Part shown: piece by piece, positions 43,658 to 53,490 of the stretch
Position numbering within the stretch: the first letter of the stretch is position 1
Layout: every line of letters starts with the position of its first letter
Assembly: GCF_009363435.1 (NCBI RefSeq)
Contig: NZ_CP045354.1
Span: forward strand, 252,001-316,000
Direction: 5' to 3'
Length of the DNA: 64,000 nt
From: Labrenzia sp. THAF82
GTDB taxonomy: Bacteria; Pseudomonadota; Alphaproteobacteria; Rhizobiales; Stappiaceae
Program-made: the position numbers and the translations under genes
The notes under the pieces: model-generated
The model's database searches: none
Seen by the model: the letters and a program-made list of their open reading frames with translations, nothing else
What the model was told of the DNA's origin: nothing

Positions 43658-44707
43658 TTGAGCTTGAGCGACCTCGACAAGAGATCACGCGAAATCTTCC
43701 GCTCGATCGTAGAAACCTACCTTGAAACCGGAGAGCCGGTGGGTTCGCGAAATGTTTCCCGGAGTCTTGCCATGTCACTTTCGCCTGCTTCGGTGCGAAA
43801 TGTCATGTCAGATCTTGAACACCTGGGTCTTTTGCATTCACCGCATACAAGCGCCGGGCGGCTGCCAACCGAAATCGGTTTGAGGTTTTTCGTCGATGCG
43901 CTTCTGGAAGTGGGTGATCTGACACAGGATGAGCGCCAGCAGATTGATGTGCAGGTGAGGGCTTCGCAACAAACAAATTCTGCCGAGCAGGTTCTGACCG
44001 AAGCCAGCCAGATGCTTTCGGGTTTGTCCCATGGAGCAGGAGTGGTGTTGACGCACAAGTCAGACATGCGTCTGAAACACATCGAATTCGTGCGTATCGA
44101 ACCCCAAAAAGCGCTCGTCATCATGGTCAGCGAAGACGGTTCGGTGGAAAACAGGGTCATCGATTTGCCTGCCGGACTGCCGTCTTCGGCGCTGGTCGAG
44201 GCGACAAACTATCTGAATGCGCAGATACAGGGACGTACTCTCTCCCAGATCCGGAACAAACTCGAAAAGGTCAGGGACGCAGATCAAGCCGAGCTCGACC
44301 TGCTTAGCCAGAAGGTTGTTGATACAGGACTGGCTGTCTGGAGCGGTGATGGCATCAACGATCCGGGAACACTGATTGTCCGGGGTCGCTCAAATCTTCT
44401 TACCGATCTTGACGCCGTAGAGGATTTGGAACGCATCCGCTTGCTCTTCGACGATCTGGAAAACAAGAAAGACCTCATTCAATTGCTTGGTCTTGCCGAG
44501 AAAGGTGACGGTGTACGCATTTTCATCGGGTCGGAAAACAACCTCTTTTCCCTTTCGGGATCTTCGCTCGTGGTCTCGCCTTATCGGGACAGCAGCCAGC
44601 GCATTGTCGGCGTCCTTGGCGTTATCGGACCGACCCGGCTGAATTATGCTCGCGTTATTCCCATGGTGGACTATACGGCGCGGCTTGTGAGCAGGCTCTT
44701 AGGCTGA
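43658..44707 (+). CDS. hrcA: Heat-inducible transcription repressor HrcA
   Basis: A 349-residue HrcA with the N-terminal winged helix (about 1-75: [48 protein letters not shown]) and the C-terminal GAF-like inserted domain. It begins at a TTG with CGGAGAA upstream. HrcA represses chaperone genes through CIRCE elements; I found no CIRCE palindrome in this window. The usual downstream partner grpE is absent here: a moeB-like gene follows instead. Confidence 0.94.
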   Translation: MSLSDLDKRSREIFRSIVETYLETGEPVGSRNVSRSLAMSLSPASVRNVMSDLEHLGLLHSPHTSAGRLPTEIGLRFFVDALLEVGDLTQDERQQIDVQVRASQQTNSAEQVLTEASQMLSGLSHGAGVVLTHKSDMRLKHIEFVRIEPQKALVIMVSEDGSVENRVIDLPAGLPSSALVEATNYLNAQIQGRTLSQIRNKLEKVRDADQAELDLLSQKVVDTGLAVWSGDGINDPGTLIVRGRSNLLTDLDAVEDLERIRLLFDDLENKKDLIQLLGLAEKGDGVRIFIGSENNLFSLSGSSLVVSPYRDSSQRIVGVLGVIGPTRLNYARVIPMVDYTARLVSRLLG

Positions 44708-44763
44708 GCACAATTTGACCCACTCCCGATGATATGACGTTTTGCACCCAAACAGGACCAAAC

Positions 44764-45567
44764 ATGCTTTCATCAGCAGAACTTGAGCGCTACGCCCGCC
44801 ACATCGTCATGCGCGAAATCGGAGGCGCAGGACAGCAAAAGCTTAAAAATGCGCGCGTTCTGGTGATTGGAGCAGGAGGCCTTGGAGCGCCGGTTCTTCA
44901 GTACCTTGCCGCAGCAGGAATTGGCACACTTGGAGTTGTCGACGACGACACGGTGTCTTTGTCCAACCTCCAAAGGCAGGTTATTCATGATACCGACCAA
45001 CTGGGCGAACCGAAGGTCGCCAGCGCAGCCGAAGCCATCGCAAGACTCAATCCAAATGTGAAAGTGGAGCCGCACCCAACGAGACTTGCCGGACACAATG
45101 CCATTTCACTGATCAGCGGATATGACTTTGTTGTCGATGGTTCGGACAATTTCGACACGCGCTATCTTGTTTCAGATGCATGCTTTTTTGCCAAAAAACC
45201 CCTGATCACAGCGGCAGTCGGACAATTTGACGGGTCTATCACAACCTTGCGCCCCTTTGAGGAAAACGAAGACGGTGAGGCAAATCCGACCTATCGCTGT
45301 CTTTTTCCTCAAAAACCTCGTGATGGATTGCTGCCAACTTGTGCCGAAGCGGGAGTTCTCGGTGCGCTCACTGGCATTATAGGTGCAATGCAGGCCATGG
45401 AAGTCATCAAGGAAGTTACCGAAACCGGGGAAAGTCTGGTCGGTCGCATGATGATGTTCGACGCCAGATCGTTTCGTATGGAGACCATTCGCTACAAACG
45501 GTCTCCAAACAATCCACTTAACGGCTCTTCACCCATGAGCTGGACGGAGTTGCTGGAAGGGGCCTGA
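44764..45567 (+). CDS. moeB: ThiF/MoeB family adenylyltransferase
   Basis: A 267-residue E1-like enzyme that adenylates the C-terminal glycine of a MoaD- or ThiS-like sulfur carrier. It has the ATP loop VLVIGAGGLGAPVLQYLA (about 32-50), LSNLQRQVIHDTD with the conserved Arg, GSDNFDTRYLV, and a late TCAEAGVLG block with the conserved Cys. Only YRC and PTC remain where four zinc cysteines occur in some relatives, so zinc binding is uncertain. The start is the ATG at 44764 with AGGACC upstream. MoeB and ThiF cannot be separated by sequence alone. Confidence 0.87.
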   Translation: MLSSAELERYARHIVMREIGGAGQQKLKNARVLVIGAGGLGAPVLQYLAAAGIGTLGVVDDDTVSLSNLQRQVIHDTDQLGEPKVASAAEAIARLNPNVKVEPHPTRLAGHNAISLISGYDFVVDGSDNFDTRYLVSDACFFAKKPLITAAVGQFDGSITTLRPFEENEDGEANPTYRCLFPQKPRDGLLPTCAEAGVLGALTGIIGAMQAMEVIKEVTETGESLVGRMMMFDARSFRMETIRYKRSPNNPLNGSSPMSWTELLEGA

Positions 45568-45588
45568 CCAGCAGCCGGGAACAGAATA

Positions 45589-47385
45589 TCAGTGATTGTC
45601 CCGCGGCAGTCCTTTGTGCGCAACATCCTGATATTTCACTGCTGGTTCAAGCACCATTCCCTTGTCGAATTGACCGATCATGGAGCGCTGGATTTCTTGC
45701 CAAGGCGTCTGACTGTCAACAATCTTGAAGCCTCCCGCAGCTTCCAGATTCGCGCGACGTTCAGCCAGTTCTTCGTCCGAGATCAGAATGTCTGCAGTGC
45801 CTTTCCTGAGGTCAATGCGAACCGGATCACCGGTCTTCAGCAAGGCCAACCCACCCATGGCAGCAGCTTCCGGTGATGCATTCAGGATCGATGGTGATCC
45901 TGAAGTGCCGGATTGACGACCGTCACCAATGCAGGGCAGTGAAGTGATGCCGCGTTTGATCAGTGCGGCAGGCGGCTGCATGTTGACAACTTCGGCACCG
46001 CCCGGATAGCCGATCGGCCCCGTTCCACGAATGAAGAGCATGCAATGTTCGTCAATCTCGAGATCAGGATTGTCGATGTTGTGGTGATAGTCTTCCGGCC
46101 CCTCGAAAACGATGGCCCGGCCTTCAAACGCTTCAGGATCATCCGGGTTGACCAGATAGCGGTTGCGGAACTCTTCGGAAATGACGCTTGTCTTCATGAT
46201 TGCGCTGTTGAAGAGATTGCCTTTGAGATTGAGGAATCCTGCTTTTTCTTTCAGAGGTGCGTCAAAAGACTTGATCACATCCGGCAGATCCGTCGTGATG
46301 CCTTCGCAGTTTTCGGCCATTGTTTTGCCATTGGCGGTGATTGCGTCGGGATGCGGCAGCTTGCCGTTTCGGATCAGCTCGGCAATGACGGCCGGAACGC
46401 CGCCTGCGTGAAAATAGTCTTCACCAAGATATTCGCCTGCCGGCTGCAGGTTCACCAGGAGAGGGATGTCCTGACCGATAGACTGCCAGTCATCATTGTC
46501 CAGCTCGACACCGAGGTGACGCGCAACGCCGTTCAGGTGGATCGGTGCGTTTGTCGACCCGCCAATCGCGGAATTGACGACAATGGCGTTTTCGAAAGCT
46601 TCGCGGGTCATGATGTCGGACGGCTTGCGATCGGACCGCACCATCTCAACAATTCTCTTGCCCGTCTCATAGGAAATTGCACCGCGCTCGCGATACGGAG
46701 CCGGGATCGCGGCGGAGCCAGGCAACTGCATGCCCAGTGCTTCTGCCAGCGAGTTCATGGTCGTCGCTGTGCCCATGGTGTTGCAGTATCCAACCGACGG
46801 CGCAGAAGAAGAAACGAGATCCATAAAACCTGTGTAGTCGATCTCTCCGGCGGCCAGCATCTGGCGTGCTTTCCAGACAATGGTGCCTGAGCCGGTTCTT
46901 TCGCCCTTGTGCCAGCCATTCAGCATGGGACCGACGGAGAGTGCAATTGCCGGGATATTTACGGTGGCAGCTGCCATCAGGCAGGCCGGCGTGGTCTTGT
47001 CGCAACCGATAGTCAAAACAACGCCGTCAATCGGATAGCCATAAAGTAGTTCAACAAGGCCCAGATAAGCGAGGTTCCGGTCCAACGTCGCTGTTGGACG
47101 TTTTCCGGTTTCCTGGATCGGGTGAACAGGAAATTCAAACGCGATTCCACCGGCTTCGCGAATTCCTTCACGGATGCGATTGGCAAGTTCCAGATGGTGC
47201 CTGTTACACGGAGAAAGATCTGAACCCGTCTGTGCAATACCGATAATCGGTTTGCCTGACTGCAATTCCTCTCGTGTGATTCCAAAATTGAGATAGCGCT
47301 CGATGTAGAGCGCGGTCATGCCCGGATTATCCGGGTTGTCGAACCAGGCGGCAGATCGCAGGCCTGTTTTTTTTGTATCGCTCAT
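45589..47385 (-). CDS. IlvD/Edd-family dehydratase (sugar-acid dehydratase-like)
   Basis: A 598-residue Fe-S dehydratase. The cluster cysteines are visible at Cys60 ([10 protein letters not shown]), Cys128 ([11 protein letters not shown]) and Cys201 ([14 protein letters not shown]). Features such as [14 protein letters not shown] and [21 protein letters not shown] place it with pentonate/hexonate dehydratases (L-arabinonate, xylonate or similar) rather than with biosynthetic IlvD. The precise sugar acid is not decidable. No other sugar-catabolic gene lies nearby. It converges with the moeB-like gene. Confidence 0.85.
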   Translation of the reverse strand: MSDTKKTGLRSAAWFDNPDNPGMTALYIERYLNFGITREELQSGKPIIGIAQTGSDLSPCNRHHLELANRIREGIREAGGIAFEFPVHPIQETGKRPTATLDRNLAYLGLVELLYGYPIDGVVLTIGCDKTTPACLMAAATVNIPAIALSVGPMLNGWHKGERTGSGTIVWKARQMLAAGEIDYTGFMDLVSSSAPSVGYCNTMGTATTMNSLAEALGMQLPGSAAIPAPYRERGAISYETGKRIVEMVRSDRKPSDIMTREAFENAIVVNSAIGGSTNAPIHLNGVARHLGVELDNDDWQSIGQDIPLLVNLQPAGEYLGEDYFHAGGVPAVIAELIRNGKLPHPDAITANGKTMAENCEGITTDLPDVIKSFDAPLKEKAGFLNLKGNLFNSAIMKTSVISEEFRNRYLVNPDDPEAFEGRAIVFEGPEDYHHNIDNPDLEIDEHCMLFIRGTGPIGYPGGAEVVNMQPPAALIKRGITSLPCIGDGRQSGTSGSPSILNASPEAAAMGGLALLKTGDPVRIDLRKGTADILISDEELAERRANLEAAGGFKIVDSQTPWQEIQRSMIGQFDKGMVLEPAVKYQDVAHKGLPRDNH

Positions 47386-47495
47386 GGCGCCTCGTCCCTC
47401 AATTAAATCGCTTCAAGCGTTGCGCCCGATAAACACCAGCTCAGGGTTGCTGTAAAGGTAAGGACAGCTCCAATTGACATTTCAACAACGGGAAA

Positions 47496-49061
47496 TCAGC
47501 TGAGCGCTGAAGATTTCTTCAATGTGTCCGAGACGGAAAATCGCGCGAAGACCCAAAGGATTGCGAGACACATTCCGAAAAGTATCGGCGCAGCCGCTAA
47601 AGGAACAAGAAGGAAAACACCGCACAAACCGGCGAGCGCCCAAAGTGCGATCAACAGCCCTTTGGCTTGCGCCGCCAGCGTCTTTCGACGTGTTGCCAGT
47701 GCCTTCAATGCCGGAAATGCGCCAATATCATCTGTATCACTTACGGCAATTGGTCCAGAGGAGTTGGCCTTATCCTGCGCATTGCCAGTAGGGCACACGT
47801 TCAGCTCCAGTGCAGACCGGTCTTGTGACAAGCTTAACACAAGCGGATACGTTTCTGTTGCTGATCTGGCAGCGGCCTCCAGCGCCTTTTCACCAGGGAG
47901 AGGGTCATCCATCAGCTCCAGACCCAGCATTCCGGCGAGCGCTTCTCTGGTTTTGTGGCTGTCGCCGCTGAACAATCTTGGCACAAGACCTTCTGAACGA
48001 AGCATTCTGCCGGCGACACCTGCATCCTGCCGCAGCGTACCTTCCAACCCGAGAACGCCCACGACACGGCCCCCGACCGCTACCCTTAGAACCGTCTTTC
48101 CATCTGCTTCCAGTGAACGGGCAATTGCATCGGCTGTAAAACTATCGATTTTCAGCTCTTTCAGAAGATCCGTGGTCCCGATCACAACCGTCTGACCTCC
48201 GAGCAGCGCGACAACACCCAGTCCCGCGGCCGGTTTGAAGCGATCGGGACTTTTTAAGGCTACATGCCATTGACTGGCCAGTTGCCGCAGCGCATGTGCG
48301 ACGGGATGATCAGACCGGCCTTCCGCCGATGCCGCCACAGCAAGGAGCGTCTTGGGCTCATTGTTGAACGCCATTACATTGGTCACCATTAGATCCGGTC
48401 CGGACATCACTGCGGACTTGTCGATGACGATTTCTCTGGCTTTGGCGATCTTGCTGAATGCATCAGGCGCCAGCTCACGCGCGCCGGCGGCAAGTGCCGC
48501 TTTGTGAAATACCTTATCCGCAAATGCGTTGATGCCATCGATCAAATGCGGCCAGGACATCAGAAGCGTGATCGACGCCGCCATGGGAGCCGATGCAGGA
48601 TCAATGACCCACCAGCCGACGGCCGTTGCAATCGATAGCCCAAGTGAGCCGATGGCCTCCTTGATCCCGCTGAAATCTCCGCGCGGAGGCAATACGGCAA
48701 CGCCGAGCGAACGCAATAACATCAGAAGCGCCCCAGCCAGCGCCGGCCAGTTTGAAATAGCCGGTTCAATGCCGATCAGAACAAGCAACGTTGTAAGCGT
48801 CACCAAAAGCGTGCTCACGAACAACGTTGTCAGCGTTAAAGGACGGCCGACGGCGCGGTTTATCGAGTAAGACAACGCGAGAAATGAAAAAATTACGGAG
48901 AAATTGCTGAAAATCAGTGCACTATACTTACCGAATAGAAGAACCGATGGCGTCGACTTGTCCAATTCCGTGAACGCTACCTGCAAAGCTGCCATGAGGC
49001 TGGCGAGTGCCAAGATCATAAATGTGAGCCAGAAGACGGATATCAAAGGAGTTTTCGTCAT
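47496..49061 (-). CDS. P1B-ATPase-like membrane protein with degraded catalytic motifs (pseudoenzyme)
   Basis: A 521-residue protein related to heavy-metal P-type ATPases but stripped of key residues. About six N-terminal hydrophobic segments (the first at about 8-30) lack the CPC metal site. The phosphorylation loop is IVIDKSAV (Asp214 kept, KTGT lost). The N-domain HP pair survives in GRSDHPVAHAL. The TGD element is LFSGDS, and the hinge GDGxND is replaced by LSLSQDRSAL. Two more hydrophobic segments follow at the C-terminus. There is no metal-binding HMA domain. It is therefore unlikely to transport by ATP hydrolysis. The ATG at 49061 is the best start, though without a good ribosome site. 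Confidence 0.75.
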   Translation of the reverse strand: MTKTPLISVFWLTFMILALASLMAALQVAFTELDKSTPSVLLFGKYSALIFSNFSVIFSFLALSYSINRAVGRPLTLTTLFVSTLLVTLTTLLVLIGIEPAISNWPALAGALLMLLRSLGVAVLPPRGDFSGIKEAIGSLGLSIATAVGWWVIDPASAPMAASITLLMSWPHLIDGINAFADKVFHKAALAAGARELAPDAFSKIAKAREIVIDKSAVMSGPDLMVTNVMAFNNEPKTLLAVAASAEGRSDHPVAHALRQLASQWHVALKSPDRFKPAAGLGVVALLGGQTVVIGTTDLLKELKIDSFTADAIARSLEADGKTVLRVAVGGRVVGVLGLEGTLRQDAGVAGRMLRSEGLVPRLFSGDSHKTREALAGMLGLELMDDPLPGEKALEAAARSATETYPLVLSLSQDRSALELNVCPTGNAQDKANSSGPIAVSDTDDIGAFPALKALATRRKTLAAQAKGLLIALWALAGLCGVFLLVPLAAAPILFGMCLAILWVFARFSVSDTLKKSSALS

Positions 49062-49319
49062 GGCTGATGGCTTTCGTGCGTAGGGTTCCTCGAGCGTTCG
49101 GAGATGCCACCTACCGGAAATGCACACTCGGGCTGTCTCTGAACACCTTCAAAAATGCTGGACGGTTTTCGGGACTGCAATGGCTTGAAACCACTTGAAC
49201 AGGGCGAATGCCCAGCCCGATGCCAAGCAGCAGGCAGTCTTGCCTATACTTTAGGCAACCGTTCACTTGCCCCTATCAAGCACCATGGTAGTGTTCGCTT
49301 GCTGTTTTTAATACTGGCT

Positions 49320-49418
49320 CGCCGGTTTTCAGAGCTGCGCCTAATATTGATTAGGCATAATTTAAATTTCTTCGGGGCATATACTTTAGGTGGAGGGCGG
49401 AATTGCCCTCCATTTTTT
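49320..49418 (+). ncRNA. Candidate small RNA ending at an orphan terminator
   Basis: The terminator at 49392-49418 has no plus-strand gene upstream for over 3.8 kb, so a transcript must start inside this gap. The predicted RNA carries a hairpin (GCCTAAT/ATTAGGC, 49339-49356), a single-stranded AU-rich stretch and the terminator hairpin, whose descending arm contains CCUCC, a Shine-Dalgarno-complementary motif common in alphaproteobacterial sRNAs. The 5' end is not determined; 49320 is an estimate. Confidence 0.4.
49392..49418 (+). terminator. Orphan rho-independent terminator
   Basis: Perfect arms GGAGGGC (49392-49398) and GCCCTCC (49405-49411) followed by ATTTTTT. On the minus strand there is no T-run, so it acts in the plus direction. 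Confidence 0.85.
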
Positions 49419-49722
49419 GCAAGCGTTGAGTTTCGAAACAAAAGGCCCGCGGGCTTAGTCAGCTCAATTTTCGCTGTAGCGTTTTCAGCTTTGTTTTTTT
49501 AAGCAAAAAATGCACGCCCCTGCCCCCTCTAAATGGGACGGCAGAATCTGCCGGGCCAACACTCCCTTGTGGTTATCCTTGGGCGGCAGTGTCGGGAATC
49601 AGGGGGTCAATGTGAGTCAAGTGCTGAGGCGCTGTGACCCAGAAAAAAGACTCCCATTCAATTGCTTGGCAGATTCGCGCATAGCGCTGCGATCACCGAG
49701 GTTTGCCCGACAAATTCAGGCG

Positions 49723-51444
49723 CTAGGCGCTTTCGAGATTTGCGCGAGAAAGAAGTTCCATGGACGGCATAAGGTCCAGCAGCTCCCGCGTATAGGCGTG
49801 TTGCGGAGCTTCAAACAGCTGATCGCAGTCCGAAACTTCACACAATTCACCATTTCGCATAACGCCGATGCGGTTGCACATCTGCCGGATGACAGCGAGA
49901 TCATGGCTGATAAACAGCATGGTCAAACTCAGCTCCTCCTGCAGGTCCTTTAAAAGGTTCAGAATCTGGGCCTGGATCGAAACATCGAGAGCGGATGTCG
50001 GTTCATCGCAGATCAAAAACCTTGGACGTGTGGCGAGAGCCCTTGCAATGGAAATACGTTGGCGCTGCCCACCAGAGAACTCATGCGGGTACTTCTGACC
50101 AGCAGCTACGCCCAAACCGACATGGTCGAGCAGGTCGTCGACAATCTGGCGAACTTCCGAATTGCTGGATGCCAACCGATGAAACTTGATTGGTTCCGCG
50201 ATGATATCCTTCACACGCATGCGCGCATTCAAGGAGGAGTAGGGGTCCTGAAAAATCATCTGCATCTGCCGACGCATTGCCAGGACGTCCTTGCGGTTCC
50301 TCAACGATGTCAGTTCCGTTTTGCCGAAAAGGATGGATCCGCCCGTCGGGTGATAGAGTCCGGTGACCAAACGGGCAATGGTCGACTTGCCGGATCCGCT
50401 TTCACCGACCAGGCCGAATGTTTCGCCTTCCTGGATGTCGAAACTGACCTTTTTGACAGCCTGAAAATATTTCCGCCTCGATGGAAATACAGAACCTCTT
50501 GTTTCGAAGCGCATATCAAGATCACGGATTTGCACCAGCGGTCCCGTAACCTTTTCGTAGTCTCGTGCTTTGCCTAGCCAGTGAGTTGAAATGTCGATCT
50601 GCTTTTGAGGCGTACCGGCTTCCTCAATGTAATTTACGATCGGGAAGCGCTCGACTTTTACGTCCGGCCTCGGGACTGCGGAAATCAGGCTTTGAGTGTA
50701 AGGATGATTGGGCGCCCCGAGCACCTGAGTCGTTTCGCCATATTCCACAAGCTCACCGCGATACATCACAGCGACATGGTCGGTGATGTCTGCAATGACC
50801 CCCATGTCATGAGTGATAACCATCATCGCGACATTGCGTTCAGCACACAAAGACTTCATCAATTCAAGAATTTGCGCCTGGATTGACACATCAAGAGCTG
50901 TCGTCGGTTCATCGGCAATCACGAGCTCAGGCTCTGCGCAAAGCGCAAGCGCGATAACAACACGCTGCCGCATACCGCCAGAGAACTGGTGAGGATATTG
51001 TTTGATCCTTTCGCCTGGATCGGGAATTCCGACCGCATCGATCAGTTCAACCGCGCGTTTTTGCGCGTCAGACGACGACAAAGGCAAGTGGGTCTTTATG
51101 GTTTCTACCAATTGAGACTCGACCGTCTGCAACGGATCGAGCGACGTCAGAGGATCCTGAAAGATCATACCGATCTTCCGACCACGCAGGCGACGCTTTT
51201 CCTTGTATGGCAGTTGGTCGATCCTCTGGCCATGCAGATAGATTTCACCCTCTGAGATACGGCCAGGTTCCTGCAGCAATCCAATAACCGCATTGCCGAC
51301 GGTCGACTTGCCTGCACCCGATTCGCCAACCACACCGAGGATCTTGCCCGCCTCAACGCTGAGATTGACATCATCAACCGCTACGAAGACTGACTTGCGA
51401 CCTGGAAATTCCACCGTCAGGTCTTTGACATCAAGAACGCTCAT
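49723..51444 (-). CDS. Peptide ABC transporter ATP-binding protein, fused DppD-DppF type
   Basis: A 573-residue protein with two complete ABC ATPase domains in tandem. Walker A loops are [10 protein letters not shown] (about residue 40) and [10 protein letters not shown] (about 350); signature motifs are FSGGMRQRV and FSGGQRQRI; Walker B stretches are ELVIADEPT and FLICDEPT. Such fusions (YejF-like) energise dipeptide/oligopeptide importers. The stop lies at the end of the operon; the start is 7 bases after the second permease gene. Confidence 0.94.
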   Translation of the reverse strand: MSVLDVKDLTVEFPGRKSVFVAVDDVNLSVEAGKILGVVGESGAGKSTVGNAVIGLLQEPGRISEGEIYLHGQRIDQLPYKEKRRLRGRKIGMIFQDPLTSLDPLQTVESQLVETIKTHLPLSSSDAQKRAVELIDAVGIPDPGERIKQYPHQFSGGMRQRVVIALALCAEPELVIADEPTTALDVSIQAQILELMKSLCAERNVAMMVITHDMGVIADITDHVAVMYRGELVEYGETTQVLGAPNHPYTQSLISAVPRPDVKVERFPIVNYIEEAGTPQKQIDISTHWLGKARDYEKVTGPLVQIRDLDMRFETRGSVFPSRRKYFQAVKKVSFDIQEGETFGLVGESGSGKSTIARLVTGLYHPTGGSILFGKTELTSLRNRKDVLAMRRQMQMIFQDPYSSLNARMRVKDIIAEPIKFHRLASSNSEVRQIVDDLLDHVGLGVAAGQKYPHEFSGGQRQRISIARALATRPRFLICDEPTSALDVSIQAQILNLLKDLQEELSLTMLFISHDLAVIRQMCNRIGVMRNGELCEVSDCDQLFEAPQHAYTRELLDLMPSMELLSRANLESA

Positions 51445-51451
51445 ACCGCCC

Positions 51452-52429
51452 TCACCGCAATTTCGGATTGAGGGCGTCGCGCAACCAATCGCCCAGAAGG
51501 TTGACGTTCAAAACCAGAAGCGCCAAGGCAAGACCAGGGAAAATGGCAATCCACCATTCGCCCGAATAGAGAAAATCGTTTCCGACGGCGATAAGTGTGC
51601 CGAGCGAAGGCTGGGTGGGTGGCATGCCAACTCCAAGGAAGGAGAGGGTCGCTTCGGTCACAATGGCGAGCGCAAGATTGATCGTTGCGATAACCATCAC
51701 CGGGCCCATGACATTGGGCAGGATATGGCGCGCCATGATGATCACAGAAGGAATACCTATCACGCGCGCGGCTTGAACATATTCCTTGTTCTTTTCAACC
51801 ATCGTGGATCCGCGAACGGTTCGGGCATATTGCACCCAGAACGACAATGCCAGCGAGACGATCAGGATGTAGAACGCGAAGACCTCTCGATCGAGGGAGC
51901 CGAAAATTCCGTTTGCGATTCCGTCAATCAGCAGTGCAATCAAAATGGCCGGAAAAGTCAGCTGAACGTCGGCGATACGCATGATGACGGCATCCGTGCG
52001 GCCACCCATGTAACCGGCGACGAGACCGAGCGTGATGCCCAGAACGGCCGCAGCGATCACAGAACAAAAGCCGACGATAAGCGAAATTCGCATGCCGTAA
52101 AAAATGCCGGACAGCAGATCCCGTCCCTGGTCGTCCGTGCCGAGTGGAAAGCGCGGATCGGAAAATTCCATCCAGACCGGCGGAACGCGGGCATCCAGAA
52201 TGGAGATCGATGCAAGATCGAACGGATTGTGGGGCGCAACCCAGGGCGCAAGAATAGCCAGCAGGAACAAGATAAAAGTCCCGCAGGCTGCGACGACCGT
52301 CACCTTGGATCTCAAAAAGGAATGGAAGAGATCACTGTCGACAATCTTTGAAAGCCGTCCCGGAGCCGCCTCAGATCCGGACCGGTCGGCAACCGCCGCT
52401 TTCGCTTCTTCGTTGGAGACATAGGGCAT
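51452..52429 (-). CDS. Peptide ABC transporter permease, DppC type
   Basis: A 325-residue inner-membrane permease with an N-terminal membrane helix, a periplasmic loop and five further helices. The coupling motif EYVQAARVIGIPSVIIMARHILPN (about 223-246) and LGTDDQGRDLLSG are typical of DppC/OppC. It pairs with the upstream DppB-type gene and the downstream ATPase. Confidence 0.94.
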   Translation of the reverse strand: MPYVSNEEAKAAVADRSGSEAAPGRLSKIVDSDLFHSFLRSKVTVVAACGTFILFLLAILAPWVAPHNPFDLASISILDARVPPVWMEFSDPRFPLGTDDQGRDLLSGIFYGMRISLIVGFCSVIAAAVLGITLGLVAGYMGGRTDAVIMRIADVQLTFPAILIALLIDGIANGIFGSLDREVFAFYILIVSLALSFWVQYARTVRGSTMVEKNKEYVQAARVIGIPSVIIMARHILPNVMGPVMVIATINLALAIVTEATLSFLGVGMPPTQPSLGTLIAVGNDFLYSGEWWIAIFPGLALALLVLNVNLLGDWLRDALNPKLR

Positions 52430-52444
52430 GGTCGGTCAGTCCCC

Positions 52445-53419
52445 TTACGGCCGGCCAACCCGCAAACGCGGGTCGATGAAGAAATAGAGCATGTCGACAA
52501 TGAAGTTGATTGCGACAAAGAGGAACGCTGTCAGCAGCAAATAGGCCGACATGATCGGGATATCGACGTTTTGAACCGCCTGCAGGAACATCAGTCCCAT
52601 GCCGGGCCACTGAAACACCGTCTCGGTAATGGTTGCAAAGGCGATGATCGCGCCAAGTTGCAGGCCGGTGATGGTGATCACAGGTACAAGGGTGTTCTTC
52701 AGCGCGTGCCGGAAATGGACCAGCCTGTCCGGCAAGCCGCGCGCTCTGGCAAATTTGATGTAGTCAGTGCGGATAACTTCCAGCATTTCTGCGCGGATAA
52801 GGCGCATGATCAGCGTCATCTGATAGAGGCCCAGCGTGATGGATGGCAAAATCAACGCTTTGAGACCTGAAACGGTCAGAAATCCGGTTGTCCACCAGGA
52901 ACCTATCTGGACGGTCTCGCCGCGCCCGAAACTCGGCAGCCATTGAAGCGTCACGGAAAACAAGAAGATCAGCAATATGCCGATAAAGAAGGTCGGTAAC
53001 GATATGCCGACCAGGGACACAGACAGGAACAATTTCGAAATGGGCGACTCTCGGTTCAGACCGGCATAAATTCCCATTGGAATACCGACAATCAAAGCAA
53101 ATAAGGCCGAGGTCAGACTGAGTTCAAGCGTCGCCGGAATGCGTTTGGCAAAGAGCTCAGACACCGGCTGACGGAACTGGTAGGAGGTGCCGAAATCAAA
53201 CCGGGCTGCTTTGGTGATGAAGCGATAGAACTGAACCGCAATCGGGTCGTTCAGACCAAGCCTTTCCCTCAAGGCTTCCCGTTCTTCGATTGACGTTTCG
53301 ATCCCGACCATCTGATTGATGGGGTCTCCGACGAAACGGAACATGGTGAAGGCCAGCAGTGCGACCACCAGCATGACAATCACCGCCTGAAGCAAACGGC
53401 GCGTTGCAAAACCAATCAT
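52445..53419 (-). CDS. Peptide ABC transporter permease, DppB type
   Basis: A 324-residue permease with six hydrophobic segments. The N-terminal FATRRLLQAVIVMLVVALLAF and LRERLGLNDPIAVQF, then the coupling loop DYIKFARARGLPDRLVHFRHALKN (about 228-251), are standard for DppB/OppB. It follows the solute-binding gene after an intra-operon terminator. Confidence 0.94.
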   Translation of the reverse strand: MIGFATRRLLQAVIVMLVVALLAFTMFRFVGDPINQMVGIETSIEEREALRERLGLNDPIAVQFYRFITKAARFDFGTSYQFRQPVSELFAKRIPATLELSLTSALFALIVGIPMGIYAGLNRESPISKLFLSVSLVGISLPTFFIGILLIFLFSVTLQWLPSFGRGETVQIGSWWTTGFLTVSGLKALILPSITLGLYQMTLIMRLIRAEMLEVIRTDYIKFARARGLPDRLVHFRHALKNTLVPVITITGLQLGAIIAFATITETVFQWPGMGLMFLQAVQNVDIPIMSAYLLLTAFLFVAINFIVDMLYFFIDPRLRVGRP

Positions 53420-53443
53420 TGCGGCTCTTTGGGTTCAGATAGG

Positions 53444-53471
53444 AAAAAACGCTCCCGGCTGTGCCGGGAGC
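53444..53471 (-). terminator. Intra-operon terminator between binding-protein and permease genes
   Basis: Perfect arms GCTCCCGGC/GCCGGGAGC (53451-53471) followed on the minus strand by T6. Its position just after the binding-protein gene suggests that most transcripts stop here, giving more binding protein than membrane subunits. Confidence 0.88.
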
Positions 53472-53490
53472 GCGCGTTGGCAGTGGCCGA

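Larger units (their letters stand above)
49062..49722. other. Intergenic region with palindrome, repeated element and orphan terminator
   Basis: About 660 bases between two minus-strand genes and without a supported protein gene. It holds a palindrome TTGCCTA-tactt-TAGGCAA (49240-49258), a second copy of TATACTTTAGG at 49380-49390, a hairpin at 49339-49356 and a plus-strand terminator at 49392-49418. The upstream open frame at 49155-49502 has no protein-like features. The rest (49419-49722) shows nothing I can name. Confidence 0.6.

Noticed and set aside
49155-49502. A 115-codon plus-strand frame in the non-coding gap
   Set aside because: It reads straight through the strong terminator at 49392-49418 and has no protein-like features. 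The terminator argues for a short RNA instead.
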